Counted from the first letter of the stretch, positions 22,621-35,100 are shown. The stretch: 64,000 bases of DNA from Saccopteryx bilineata (GCF_036850765.1 NC_089495.1:115839033-115903032), one strand, 5' to 3'. A program made the numbers and translations. Notes: generated by a model not told the origin, from the sequence alone.

Positions 22621-23161
22621 CAGTGGTCCTTCGTCTACCACAGGGGTTAGGTTCCAGAACCCCCCACGATAGGCAAAAATCCATGAAGTAGTGACCTTAT
22701 ATTTATTTTATTATTTATATATATTTTAAGGTTATGGTTGCTGAGCCAATCAGCACCCAAGATACAGAACACAGTGCTCTGGTTGCTCTCCTCCTATCCA
22801 GCAGCCAACAGCATGCGATGTACAATCTCACCTGGGCAAACTAGCTCAAGTAGAGCGGCCATAGCTTCGTTTTCCATACGTGCTGTATGCTACATATTTT
22901 ATTTTGATTTAATATTCTTTTAATATGTTTTAATAAATACTTTTTATATTTTTTAATATTGTTTTCAATTGTTTAGGCTAGAAAATACTTATTTTACCAC
23001 AAAAATAATTAAAATAATAAATATATAAAAATACCTATATATCGCAAAATCTTGCGATATAGCAGAAATGTCCAAGATACAAGGTTAGATATATACAATT
23101 AAAAAATTCGTATTACAGTGAAACTGTGAAAAGTGAACCGCGATATGATGAGGGACAACTG
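22621..23161. mobile_element. Tigger-like (TA-targeting) MITE
   Basis: Left end CAGTGGTCCTTCGTCTACCA and right end GATATGATGAGGGACAACTG are imperfect inverted repeats, flanked by TA at 22619-22620 and 23162-23163. It contains GGTTAGGTTCCAGAACCCCC and an AT-rich core, with no transposase. 541 bp; a non-autonomous pogo/Tigger-type element. Confidence 0.8.
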
Positions 23162-23163
23162 TA

Positions 23164-24243
23164 TTTTACCACAATCAAAAAAGTAGAAAGAAGAAGAAAA
23201 CCAGGCCTCACTCAGGTGTGCAGTTGAAAAAGGGAGTAGTTGAATAGCCTTTTTCTGTTCATTGTGAATATTTTTCTGGCCACTGAACAAAACCTTAAAG
23301 AGTGGTTTCTTCAAGGTCAGTTGCAATATAGAATCTGCAACCCTATCAATAAAGTTTTAATATCCTGTTACATTTCAAAAACCTCTTAAATTGTTCATAA
23401 AGAACAATAAAAAGCTATGCTGTGCAATATGGTACCTACCCCTAGCCATGTCTGGTTTTTGAACACTTGAAGTTTGACTAGGGAGATTGAAGCAATTCAA
23501 TTGTAAATTTAATTTCATTTTAATTTATTTAAATTTGAATGTAAATATAAATTTGATTTATTGGAAAAAGTGTAAGTGTGTTTGGATCCACTTGAATATG
23601 ATCACCTACTCTTTCAGATGTAACTGTTGTGAAATCTAAATACAGATCAAGGCATGCTCAATGAACAACTAATGCTGCAATTAAAATATACTCTAAGTAT
23701 AAAATGCACACTAATTGTTAAAGACTTAGTAACAATAAAAGATCATACAGTATCTCAATAATTTTAATATGTTAAAGATAATAGTTTGAATACATTGGGT
23801 TAAGTAAAATATATCATTCAAATTTTAAGTAAGGTTTATTGGGTTTTCTTGTTGTTGTTTTTTTTGGTAAGGGAGCAAAGGACACCTCTCAGTTGATTTC
23901 TAGTTGAAGGAAAAAATCTCCCCCACAGAGGTCTCTAATATGCATTCCTCCCAGAAAAGAAAGAAATAAGAATTATTTTCATTGGAAAAATGACTCATCA
24001 GAGGGTACACGGTTCATTGGGTATAGGTTTAACATCTCAAAACATATGTTGCCAATGGTCACCTTCTGGGGGAGGGAAAAGGGTAGAGGTAAAAGCACTA
24101 AAAAGAAGAGGCTTATTTCAAAGTGCTCCACAGAGGTTTCCTCACTCTACATTGTTACTTAATATAGAAACACAATCTGGGCTTTACTTATGAGAAAGCT
24201 TAATCAAAGCAATAAAAAGCCTGGTCATAATTATATATATGGT
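23164..24243. other. AT-rich DNA with a possible hAT fossil
   Basis: 23415-23640 (TGCTGTGCAATATGG..CTAGCCATGTCTGG..AAATTTAATTTCATTTTAATT) resembles an old Charlie-type hAT repeat of mammals, low certainty. The remainder is unassigned. Confidence 0.4.
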
Positions 24244-24506
24244 GAGATATATATAAAAATGTAAATGTCTGTTTGTTCAAAATCTTAAATCTTCGAAAGT
24301 TCTTCACAGATTCCTTTGAAATTTTGAAACAACATTGCATTCAAATATGTGCTCTTTTTTATATACCTACTATTATATAGGTATAGATGTCACACCTGTG
24401 GCAGGTAAAAATATGCTTTTTTTGAAAACCAGTGCTATCTGTTGGACATAAAAGCAACACACACTATACTAAATATTTTATGATTCTATTTCAATATTTC
24501 CAAATT

Positions 24507-26510
24507 ATGATCCATTTACATGCAGCCAGACTTGAGGATGCACGGTTGCAAGCACAGTGATTGCATTCTGCAGCTTCAGGTCTGCTTCGTTCTCAACAGA
24601 CTGAACACAATAGGCTGAGAGTGGCTGAAAGACGTCAACGAGAAACATCAGATCAGCATCAAACATGACTCCGTGCTCAGCAATCACACAATTACAATCG
24701 CCTTGCATTCTGGTACAACCCAGCTGATGATTATAGTTTGAGCCGGCATGTTCTCATCGGCACTATGACTGAAGTGTGTCCTTATTGCAAGGCTCTGAAA
24801 TTTAATGGAGAAACAAAAGGAATGTATTGCGCCACTGGAAAAATTTAACTGCTTCAACTTGGAGAACTGCCAGAGCCACTAAAAACTTTGCTTGCCATAT
24901 ATACTGCTGAATCAAAGCATTTCCTATCTAACATCAGGAAATAGAACTCATGCTTCCAAGTGACGTCATTCGGTACAGAAATCGTAACAGCTCAATTCAT
25001 GCCAACTTTCAAAGTGAAAGGACAAATTTATCATAAAGCTGGCTCCCTGCTTCCATTCCCAGATTGTCAACATAAATTTCTACAAATGTATTTCATCGGT
25101 GATGGCAATGATGAATTAAATGCACATTGCAGAATTTCTACTGGCATAAAAAGGTCCATCATTTCCTAACTGCAAGAGCTTCTTCACAAAAAAAATGATT
25201 TAGTTTGTTTGTTCAAAACAGCAATTGACATGATGCCATCTGATACACACAAGATTGTTATTCATGCTGACAAAATGGCTGCTGGAGAACATGTGCGAAG
25301 ATTCAATGCTCCAACTACAGATGAAGTGGCAATTGTTATAGTCGGAGATCAGTTCCAACCTAGAGATATTGTTCTTCATCGGAGAAACAATCCATTGACA
25401 AAACTTGTAGAAACTCATCAATGCTACGATTTCCTGCAATATTCAATCATTTTTTGGGATGGTGCCGAAGGATATCACTTCAACATTAAGATGATAAATC
25501 CAGTCAGTGGTGAAGAAACAAATATGAAATGCAGTGCAATGAACTATTATTCATATTGATTAATGATTTGAGAAAATGAAGACAATCACATTTTGAAATG
25601 CCATCAATTGTTTCACCAATACATCGTAGATATGTATGCAAAAATCAAAACAGAACGTTTGATATTCATCCGTTTGAATCAGACCAAGCTTCACTCTGAA
25701 GAATACATTCATTTATGAGATGCAGTTGTAAATGACGGTAATACAACTAACGTTGGAAGACTAACGATTTTGCCATCTTCATATACAGGCAGTCCATGTC
25801 ATATGCATGAGTATGCTCAAGATGCAATTGCATATGTTCGTCACTATGGGTGTCCAGACCTATTCATTACATTCACATGCAATCCAGCTTGAGACGATAT
25901 ACAACAGCTCGCTCTTCCTGGCCAATCGCCGGTGGATAGGCATGACATCATAGCACATGTTTTCAGATAGAAGCTGAATCACTGATGGATTTCATGGTAA
26001 AACATGAAGTGTTTGGGTCTGTGCGCTGTAAAAAATTAATGAGCAACATCATAGAAGCAACAGTCTTCTTTTTTTCTTTTTTTGCTCAAACCAGATGAGC
26101 CCTTGCTCAAGCTGGTGACCTCAGGGTCTCAAACCTGGGTCTTCCGCATCCTAGTCCGACACTCTATCCACTGTGCCACCACCCAGTCAGGCAGAAGCAA
26201 GAGTCTTGACAGTACCTTTCAAATTGAAGGTGAAGTTGTCCTCATTCCTCACATTCCTATGATTCCAACGGATATGCCATTTCAATTTAAGGGATTGCAA
26301 TTCCCAATTCGACTAGCATTTGCAATCACCATCAACAAAGTCCAGGGTCAATCTTTAGTATTGTGCGCTTTAGATCTATCAATACACACGGATTGCTTCT
26401 CACATGGACAATTATATGTTGCGTGTTCTAGACTCAGCAAACCAGACAATCTCTATATCTGTACAGATAATGGAACAACAAAAAATATTGTATCCCCACA
26501 AGTATTGTGA
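24507..26510 (+). pseudogene. Helitron Rep/helicase protein, deleted and stop-ridden
   Basis: Remnant of the RepHel protein that nicks, unwinds and rolls a Helitron. From the ATG at 24507 comes the N-terminal region (VAERRQRETSDQHQ, then VCPYCKALKFNGETKG with a CxxC pair). Next is the Rep N-terminal domain, with uninterrupted pieces at 24960-25169 and 25209-25559, and then the Helitron signature DLFITFTCNPA near 25858-25890. After about 26030 the frame collapses. It resumes beyond the nested SINE at 26208 with the very C-terminus of the Pif1-type helicase: LAFAITINKVQGQS (motif VI region) and HGQLYVACSRLSKPDNL, ending in TGA at 26508-26510. Missing entirely are the HUH nickase core with its catalytic Tyr residues and helicase motifs I-V. 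At least ten in-frame stops also occur. Not functional. Confidence 0.92.
26068..26192 (-). mobile_element. 5'- or body-truncated SINE nested in the Helitron
   Basis: Minus-strand SINE head (GCCTGACTGGGTGGTGGCACAG) with B box (AGGTTTGAGACCC) and only a short piece of the CTTGAGC-type body. The host sequence is duplicated around it: AGAAGCAACAGTCTT (26053-26067) and AGAAGCAAGAGTCTT (26193-26207), one mismatch. Insertion into the Helitron is therefore later than the Helitron's arrival. Confidence 0.93.
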
Positions 26511-26600
26511 AATTAAACATATTAGAAATGTGCACTTTCTTTTTTCTTTCTTTTCCATTTAACCAGACTGAGCCACAGCAACGTGTGGCCCGGTGCATAT

Positions 26601-28869
26601 ATGTATATATATACATTTAAATATATGGTTATCTTCAGAGCCTCAGTGAAAGCTAGGAAGTTCTTCATTTTAGCTTCTTATTGGTTTGTTAAATGTATGC
26701 ATGGTTTTGCTAACATTTGAGCAATTGTTATGTAAACCTGAACAATCTGGAAAATCAAACCGATGACTTATGTTGCAACAAACATTCTAAGGCCTGAATA
26801 ATCTATATTTCTGCCCACAGTTTTTTTTAATTTGTGTTCTCAGACGTTTATTCACTTATTAGAATGCAGAAGGAAGCCTTTGTTCATTTGTAAGGTCGTT
26901 TTCATCAAAAGCTGCTGTTTCTGAATCAACTGCACACACCACGTGATTGGATTACTCAGAAAGAAATCCTCAATACAATCCACAGATATCTGCAAACATC
27001 CTTTCAGCCAGTTCTTAGGAGAGCTACTCCCTGGCTTTCAAACCAGACTTGCATTTCAAACCTTTCCCCTCTCCAGGGGTCGTGCAAAAAAGCAATGAAT
27101 GGGCTCAGGCACAGCATGCAGGAAGGGGAGGAGGAGGAGGACAGCAGGGCTGTGAAAGCGAAAGCACCAGCATCACCATCACATTCTGAGTACTGGCCAC
27201 TGGCAGCGCTACTCACACACGCCACTCACACGTGCTCCCTCCACGCTCAGCAGATCAGGTGTTGTGCTGCACTTTTTCTGAAATTGCTCAGCAGGCTGTG
27301 TTAGGGAGGTAAAACCACAGCCCCATTTGCTATCACTGCCCGTCAGATCTCCCTGGCAGAATTAGCTGTCTTTAAAACAGATTTCCATGGCAACTAGCTT
27401 AAAAACAGGTTTGACTGCAGAACATCTTGCTTTGTGAGAGTCAGAAAAATACAAGGGGCCTCTTCTTGTCAGAACTCTCTCTCCTCCTGCAGTGTAGGAG
27501 AGCAACTCTGATGCCAGCCAACGCCGGAGAAAAAGCGCCGCCCTCCACACCCCAGGGCCCAAGACCCCAGGTGCCAGGCTTGAGGGCAGTCAGTTGGCTA
27601 CACTTGCCAGTCACCATTCCTTTCCATGAGTGAAACCTCCGCCTTCTTCCTGAGCTTTCCAAACCCACCTGGGCTGCTGGGAGACCCTCCTCCTGCTCCC
27701 CCTAATTTGTCCAATCAGAATGGGGTTGTCTCAGAAGCCAGGGATAACACTCTGTGTATTCTATTCAGAAGAAGAAACAAACACTTAGGTACCTTTTAAT
27801 TTCACAACTGTCTAGTCTTATCATACCTGCCATGTCAGCTTGGGTTGAAATTTAATTCAGGGACCTTGACACTCCTGAATTCTTAACCTTATATTAAAAG
27901 AAATCATGCTTTTTTTTCCTTTTTTTTTTTTGAGATGTCTGTCAGGACAAGACCCATAGTCACCCTCTCTCAAGGCCAAGATGAGACATGAATGATTCTC
28001 AGCCAGCTATTCACCTCCGAGAAGCTCAGCCACTTCCCAGCTATTCCCTATAATCTCCTCAAGATTTAGATCGAGTGTTCCTAGTTTTTGTTCTCCCAGA
28101 CTGGGAGAACAAAATAGAATGAATAAACGTTGGACCTGGGCTGTGTCTATGAGGATTGCTACGAGAGGCGGGGCCTGCAATGTGGTGATGGCAGGCAGCA
28201 ACAGAGACCACCTGTCTGAACACACCATTAACCCTGCCGCTGAGATGCTACATGTTCCCACTTCTTCAGTATGAGGCTTCATCTCCTAAATTGGATGTAT
28301 ACCTGTACACATCAAATTCTTTTTTAATTAAGGCAAGATTGGTATAAAACAATCAATAAGAACAGTAGTCAGGAGAGTTCAAAATACATCAATAGATCAG
28401 GAAACTTACCTCAGAAATTAGAGTTGGTTTCTAAGATGTAGGAGCAAAAACATTTCACTGAAAGGGAAGAGATGTAGGGATAAAAAGGTCCATAATTAAG
28501 AAGAACAGGTCCAGGTTAGTACACATCAAGTTTGAAGGGAACCTCAAACATTCCGTTCAAGGATGGGCTTGCACTGGGCTGACAGCATACTGTCTCTGTG
28601 TGAGACCCCACAGATAAGTGGCTGATGTCCATCTCAGTTACTTCATGATGAATATTGATCACCATCACAGATTGCCATTCAGCAATCCTCATCTATAATT
28701 ACTTTGCCAGAATTAATAGCTCAGCCAGTTGAAGGTCTATTCATTTAATGTGGGTAGGCATAGGCAGTGTGTCTGCAGGGAACTGAAGGCTTCCATGGCC
28801 TACTTCTGTGTACTACCTTCTGATGCCTGATGAGCATTTTTATGGGAGAGTTTGCACACTTCAGTGTTC
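26601..28869. other. Anonymous DNA with a GC-richer island
   Basis: 27000-27740 is GC-richer than its surroundings, holds purine tracts (GGAGGAGGAGGAGG) and a CCAAT-like GTCCAATCAG at 27709-27718. No exon or TATA/initiator arrangement could be confirmed. 27740-28870 is featureless AT-rich sequence. Confidence 0.4.
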
Positions 28870-28980
28870 ATGTAGATGAAAATGAAAATGTAAGTTACCC
28901 AGGAAACTTTTATTAATTTAAACATCAATCTGGAAATTGACAGAACTCAGAAGGAGCCACAGAAAACTGTAGCCTTAAAT

Positions 28981-29277
28981 CAGTGGTCCCCAACCATTTT
29001 TGGGCCACGGACCTGTTTAATGTCAGAAAATATTTTCACGCACTGGCCTTTAGGGTGGGACGGATAAATGTATCACGTGACCAAGACAAGCGTAAAGAGT
29101 GAGTCTTAGGCAGATGTAACAGAGGGAATCTGGTCATTTTTTGAAAATAAAACATCGTTCAGACTTAAATATAAATAAAATGGAAATAATGTAAGTTATT
29201 TATTCTTTCTCTGCGGACTGGTACCAAATGGCCCATGGACCAGTACCGGTCCACAGCCTGGGGGTTGGGGACCACTG
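28981..29277. mobile_element. hAT-superfamily MITE with perfect 15-bp TIRs and 8-bp TSD
   Basis: The left end CAGTGGTCCCCAACC and right end GGTTGGGGACCACTG are exact inverted repeats. The 8-bp duplication CCTTAAAT occurs at 28973-28980 and 29278-29285. Eight-base duplications are the hAT hallmark. 297 bp, non-coding, inserted within L1 ORF2 sequence that continues on both sides. Confidence 0.95.
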
Positions 29278-29450
29278 CCTTAAATGACACAATAGAATAG
29301 ATGGATTTAATTGATATCTTCAAAGCATTTCACCCTAAGGCAGCAGAATACAGACTCTTTTCAAGTGCACATTGAACATTTTCTAGGTTAGACTACAATG
29401 TTAAGACACAAAATAAGTCACAATACATTTTAAAAGATTAAAATTATGTC

Positions 29451-29635
29451 AAAGGGAAGGAGGGTGGGTCAGGGAAGTAAAGAAGGACAAATATAGGGTG
29501 ACAGCAAATGACTGGACTTTGGGTAATGGGCACACAGCAGTTTAAATGCTATAGAAATGCTTACCTGAAACCTTTTTACTCTTATTGATCAATGTCATCC
29601 TATAAATTTAATTTTTTAAATAAAATTATTAAAAA
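29451..29635 (+). mobile_element. L1 3'-end fragment (same 3' UTR family as 36765 and 62717)
   Basis: Contains GACTGGACTTTGGGTAATGGG, then TTTAAATGCTATAGAAATGC, TTACCTGAAACC and TCTTATTGATCAATGTCATCC, ending in TAAATTTAATTTTTTAAAT. The copy at 36765-36955 is strongly similar along its length. The order and the A/T-rich terminus fit a lineage-specific L1 3' UTR. Confidence 0.7.
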
Positions 29636-32165
29636 TTGATCAATGAACTGAAGAGCTGTTTTTTTGAAAAGATTGACAAACTTTATACCAGAGTCCTCAA
29701 AAAGAAAAGGGAAAGGACAGAGGACCCAAAAAACTAAAATCAGAAATAAAACAAGAGAACTAACAACTGACACCAAAGGAACACAAAAAAATTGTAAGAA
29801 AATATGACAAACAACTATACCCATCAAATTGGATAATGAGAACAAAATGTATAAATTCTTAGAAACACACAATCTTTCAAAACTGAATCAGGAAGAATCA
29901 GAGACTCTGAAGAGAAAAATTACAACTGATAAAATTGAAGCAGTAATTAAAAAATAATAATAATTCTCAAAAACAAAAGCCTTGGAACAGATGGCTTCAT
30001 TAATGAATTTTACCAAATAGTCACAGAACTATTATCTATCTTTCTCAAACTATTCCAAAATATTCAAGAAAAAGGAACACACCTAAGCTCATTTTACACA
30101 GCCAACATTATATCTTAAATTACAAAACCAGATTAAGACACTATACAGAAAGAAATTTATAAGCCAACATTCTTCATGAACATAGAGACTAAAATCTTCA
30201 ACAAAATATTAGCAAGCCAAATACATTAAAAAAGTCATACACCATGATCAAGTAGGATTTATTAAAGAGATTCAACATTGGTTCAATATTCATAGATCAA
30301 TAACCATGATATACCCCTTAAACAAAATGAAGAATAAAAACCACACATCATGTCAATAGATGCAGAAAATGTGTTTTTGAAGGGGTTTCCAGCACCCACT
30401 TATGATAAAAAGAAGAACTTTCAGCAAAATGGGAATAGAAGTACCATAGCTCAACGTAATAAAGGCCATATAAGATAAACTTACTGCAAACATTTTACTC
30501 AATGGACAAAAACTACAAGTGTTTCTCTTAAGATTGGGAACAAGAGAGGGATGTCTGTTTCACAAGTCTTATTCAACATAGTACTAGAATTCTTAGTCAC
30601 AGCAATCAGATAAGAAGAAAAATAAAAAGCATCCAATTTGAAAAGAAATAAACAAATTTCAGTGTTTGCAGATGACATGGTACTGTATAAGGAAAACTCT
30701 AAATATTCCACCAAAAACTACTAGAACTGATAACTTAATTCAGTGAAGTAACAGGATACAAAACAAATACCCAGAAATCATTTTTATTTCTATACACCAA
30801 CAATGAACTATCAGAAATAGAAACTAAGAAAAACAATCCAACTCACAATTGCTTTAAAAAGAATAAAATACCTAGAAAAAAATTTAATGAAGGAGGTAAA
30901 AGACCTGTATTCAGAAACTTATAAGACATTGAAGAAGATACAAAGAAGTGGAAGCATATACCGTATTCATGGATTGAAATAATTAACATCATTAAAATGC
31001 CCATAGTACTCAAAGCAATCTATAGATTCAACACAATTCCTATTAAGATACCAATGACATATTTCACAGAACTAGACAAATATTGCAAACATTTATATAA
31101 ACCACAAATAATCTTGAAGAGCCACAGAAAATTGAAAAAAAAAAGTGAGGAATCATGCCACCTGATACCAAACTATACTATAAGGCCATAGTAACCAAAA
31201 CAGCATAGTACTGGCATAAAAACAAGCATATAAATCAATGGAATATAATAGAGCCCAGAAATAAACTAACACCTTCATAGTCAATTAACATTTGATAAAG
31301 GAAGCAAGAACATACAGTGGGGTAAAGATATTCTATTCAATAAGTGATGCTGGGAAAATTGGATAGATACATGCAAAAAATAAAATAAAATAAAACTAGA
31401 CTATGTTCTTACACCATACACAAGAATAGAAGTAAAATGTATTAAAGACTTAACTGTTAGACTCAAAGCCATAAGAAACCTAGAAGAATACATAGGCAAT
31501 AAAATCTCAGATACATATTTCTCACTGCACTATTTTTTCTGATGTATTGTTTCAGGCTAGGGAAACAAAAAAAAAAAAAAACAAATGGGACTACATTAAA
31601 CTAAAAAGTTTTTGCACAGCAAAGAAAACCACCAACGAAATGAAAAGACAACACATTGAATGAGAAAACATATTCACCAATGATATATTTCATAAGGGCT
31701 TAACATCCAAATTTTAATAAGAATATATAAAACTCAACATGAAGAAAACAATCCAATTTAAAAATGGGTGAAGACCTTGAATAGACTGTTCTCCAAAGGA
31801 GACATACAGATACCCAGTAGACATAGGAAAAGATGCTCAACCTCAACATCACTAATAATCAGAGAAATGCAAATTAAAGCATGAGATGTCACGTCACACC
31901 TGTCAGAATGGCTATGATCAATGAGTCAACAAACAAGTGTTGGGGAGGATGTGGAGAAAAAGGAACCCTTGTGCACTGTTGGTGGGCATGAAAATTGGCG
32001 TAGCCACTGTGGAAAGCACTATGGAGTTCCCTCAAAATAATTTTAAAAAGGAACTGCTTTTTGACCTACCAATTCTACTTCTGGGAATATATTCAGATAC
32101 CTGAAACTTAAATTCAAAAGAGTATATGCACCGCTATGTTCATTGCAGCATTACTTACAATAGTC

Positions 32166-35100
32166 ATCCTTGAGAGATTTGAGAAAATATTCACTCAAAT
32201 CATTTACAGTATCCTGTGGATCAGATGAGAAGCCCCTTTAGAGAAAGGCTGGAAGGTATCATCATAAGTATACTTGACTTAAGCAGAGGACAAAATCATT
32301 TAAAAAGTTTAAAGAACAGAGAGACCAAGGTATTGTTGATATGATCATCTATGTGTAAATTGAATTCACCAAAAATTAAGACAAGAACTTATTGGAAAAA
32401 GAGAAGGACTAACCCAGGACTGGATAGATAAAAACGATAAAAAGTAGAGGGGGATGGCATCTCATGACAGAAACAAAACAGGCTTTCAGGGAAGAAGGGA
32501 GACTAGGTGGAAGGCAGGAGCAAGGAGAAAGGAGGAGGTGTAGCTCCTCCCCATCCAGGCCCAGATGTATGAGGGCTACTGAGCATAAGAAGGCCACATC
32601 AGAGACTGACAGGAAATCAGTCCTCAGGACCAATTGGCCCTTTGGCCAGGTGGTGGAGAAAACATTAAGAAAACAGATGGGGGATTGAGAGCGTTTTGCT
32701 CTTAAAAGTCCCTAATATCCAGAGAATCCAGTGGCAAGGATTCAAAATTGAGGAGGGATGGGAGCACATGCAGAGTTTATGGGGATTATACAGTATGGGG
32801 ACTGTGGTCTGGCAGTCAGGGCTGTGGTGGCTGGCATATGCAGGAACAAAAGGCATGGTAGGGTTGCTCCAGTTGATTCAAGAAAAATAGTGCTGGTTGA
32901 ATGCGCAGAGAGAGAGATGGACTTCACGGGTTCCCTGGTTTTAAGAAAGCCTAGAGGGGCTGTGGTCTTAGAACTAGTGCATACAGCAAGCCTATGTGAT
33001 GGCTTTCAGTGTTGGAAGGCCACACAGGCCTTCAAGAATCTTATGGAAAGAGTGGATCATCTCCTCTGAATAATGAAGATAAACTCAAAATTATGAATAT
33101 AATTTTAAGGTAGGGTTATCAGAACTAAATACATCCACATGTCTTTCTCCCCTATTCCCATTTTAGCTCCATAAATTCGAGTTAGGAAAATATGATTTAG
33201 ACTCTGCTTTTTACTGTGACAATATGATAAAGTGGCATATTTTAAATGTAAAGGAGAATAATTTGTTATCCTTCCAAGGACAAATATTTGCATTTGAATG
33301 TAGACATGCTGAAGACAACACTTAATCCGAAGGCACTGTGCTGGGATAGGAAGAGAGCTAAACTGACAGATCAGGAGGGTCTCGAATCCACCAAAGAGAC
33401 ATCACTCATGTCACTCACACCAAAGCCTTCAGGGTCAGCCTCAACCTGTACCTCCCAGCCTTGCCTCTGCCCCGGCCTCTCCATGATGACCTTAACTCAG
33501 GCATTATACCTCTTGTGTTTTAGTTTTAGGATCTTTACATAGGAATTGTAATACCTACCTCCAGGAAACTCAGCAGTGGTCATCTTGGAGATGTTCATTG
33601 TGCAAGAAGCAATCAGAGTGCAAGAAGCACCTGTCTTCTTTTCTTTCCCACGGACCTCAGCTGAGCCGCAGAAGGGAGAGCAAAGAGAAAGCCTATGATG
33701 CGAAGGGAGCCACAGACGTCTGGAGAGGAGACAGGAGAAATCCCCCATCCAGGAATTGTCTTAGCTAGACGTGCGACTTCAGAAGACACTCTTCTTAAAC
33801 AGTTCAGGATGAGGAAAACCAGTTCTCATATTGTAAGGGCAGGGTTGATGTAGCAGTTTGTGAAATGAAAGTTACATATGAATGAAAAACAGGTCATTTC
33901 TGGGAAGGGAGGAAGCTAGGGTAAGATATCTAGGAAAATGCTAGCTTCTATTTCAGTGAAATTAAAGTGGAATTCTGTATTTGAAAATTTATTTACACAT
34001 TTTAGAAACTAAGCAAAAGATGCAAAATGCTTTTTCTAAAATGGAATCTGCAGTTTATTCAAGCCCTAAATTCATATTTGAGCTACTTGAACTAGGAATT
34101 TTAATATCTATTCACACTAATTTTGCTATTTAATATTAGTTTGTCATATTTTAACCCTAAAAACTCCAAATAACTAAAGAATTCAAACTTCCTTGAATAG
34201 TTCACCTAATTTTTTAATGACATGGTTGGTAGCTGTTCTCTAAATTGAAAAAAATACAATTTTCCTTTGCTCTTAGGTGTCAGATTGTAGAAGTCTTTTA
34301 TTTGTCAGAATGATGAACTTTGTATGCAAAAGGTTACAAAGGAAGAAGCAAATTGGTGGATTGACATTTTCATCTAATTGCATCATTACAGGTATAAGAA
34401 TACGAAGTGAAAATAAATTAGAATTATGCTTCTGTCATTTTGTATTGTTTCCATGGGCTGAAAGATTAAAAATAAATTCACTGACTTGATAGGGAAGATA
34501 TAATTGGGCATGAAGACCAATAAACAAAGAGCAAAGCTTTGGGGCATATCTGTATATATTTTTACTAAACTATGTAGTTCGGATTTTCTGATTCTTTCTT
34601 CTAGTTAAGTTGGTATACTAAACACAACAAACAAAACCCTTTTGTCTTCTTCCTCTGGGTTTTCTTCTTTAATTAGATTTACTTGTTTTTCAAAAGGCCC
34701 CCTATTTCACATAGATGGAGTTTGTTGGCTTTTGGCGCCAACAATCTGTCATGTAGATTCCAGATCAGCCTAGATTCCAGACTAGATTTGCCATACAAGC
34801 CATGGAAGGTGGGAATTGGGCTGAGTGTCTATGCATTCTATTGAGATCTGCACCTCTGGGCCTTGGAGGGCAGGATTATGATTTCAAGGTCAGAGATCTT
34901 GGATTTCTGCAACTCAAATATGCTAAGAGCTAGGAAGCTCAATATCCAGACAGAAAATACTCTAAATTATAGCTGAAATAATCTTATACGATAAGTGCAT
35001 TATCTTCGTTTTCAAGCTTGAAGTTCATTAAAAAGTTAATAATGAGCATTAAATGGCAGAGCTGGGATTCTAACCTTGGTGAATGGTACTGGACTAATCA

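Larger units (their letters stand above)
24244..26600 (+). mobile_element. Helitron (rolling-circle transposon), internally deleted
   Basis: A plus-strand Helitron recognised by its protein remnant and by its 3' end. At 26572-26589 lies the terminal hairpin: GCCACA, loop GCAACG, then TGTGGC, a perfect 6-bp stem, ten or so bases before the expected CTRR end (the last bases CCGGTGCATAT are eroded). The 5' end is placed near the AT-rich GATATATATAAAAATG at about 24244 and is approximate. Unlike cut-and-paste elements it has no inverted repeats or target duplication, as expected for Helitrons. Length is about 2.4 kb including a 125-bp SINE, well under an autonomous Helitron. Confidence 0.88.
28870..32165 (+). 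mobile_element. LINE-1 ORF2 region, 5'- and 3'-truncated, carrying two other elements
   Basis: Plus-strand L1 ORF2 sequence, eroded by stops and frameshifts. Early ORF2 appears at 28920-28980 and 29286-29450 (ATGGATTTAATTGATAT, CAGCAGAATACAGACTC). A gap relative to normal L1 follows, filled by an L1 3'-end fragment at 29451-29635. ORF2 resumes at about 29636 (GAACTGAAGAGC, then TTTGAAAAGATTGAC). The RT motif FADD is at 30665-30676. C-terminal ORF2 continues past GTTGGTGGGCATGAAAATTGG, and the similarity stops near 32165 before any 3' UTR or poly-A. A hAT MITE sits at 28981-29277. The longest residual frames are 64-90 aa, so it is inert. Confidence 0.9.

Noticed and set aside
29600..29872. 90-aa minus frame with a very hydrophobic (Leu/Phe/Val) composition, like a membrane protein
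   Set aside because: It is the antisense of A-rich L1 ORF2 sequence, which automatically encodes Phe/Leu/Ile on the opposite strand.
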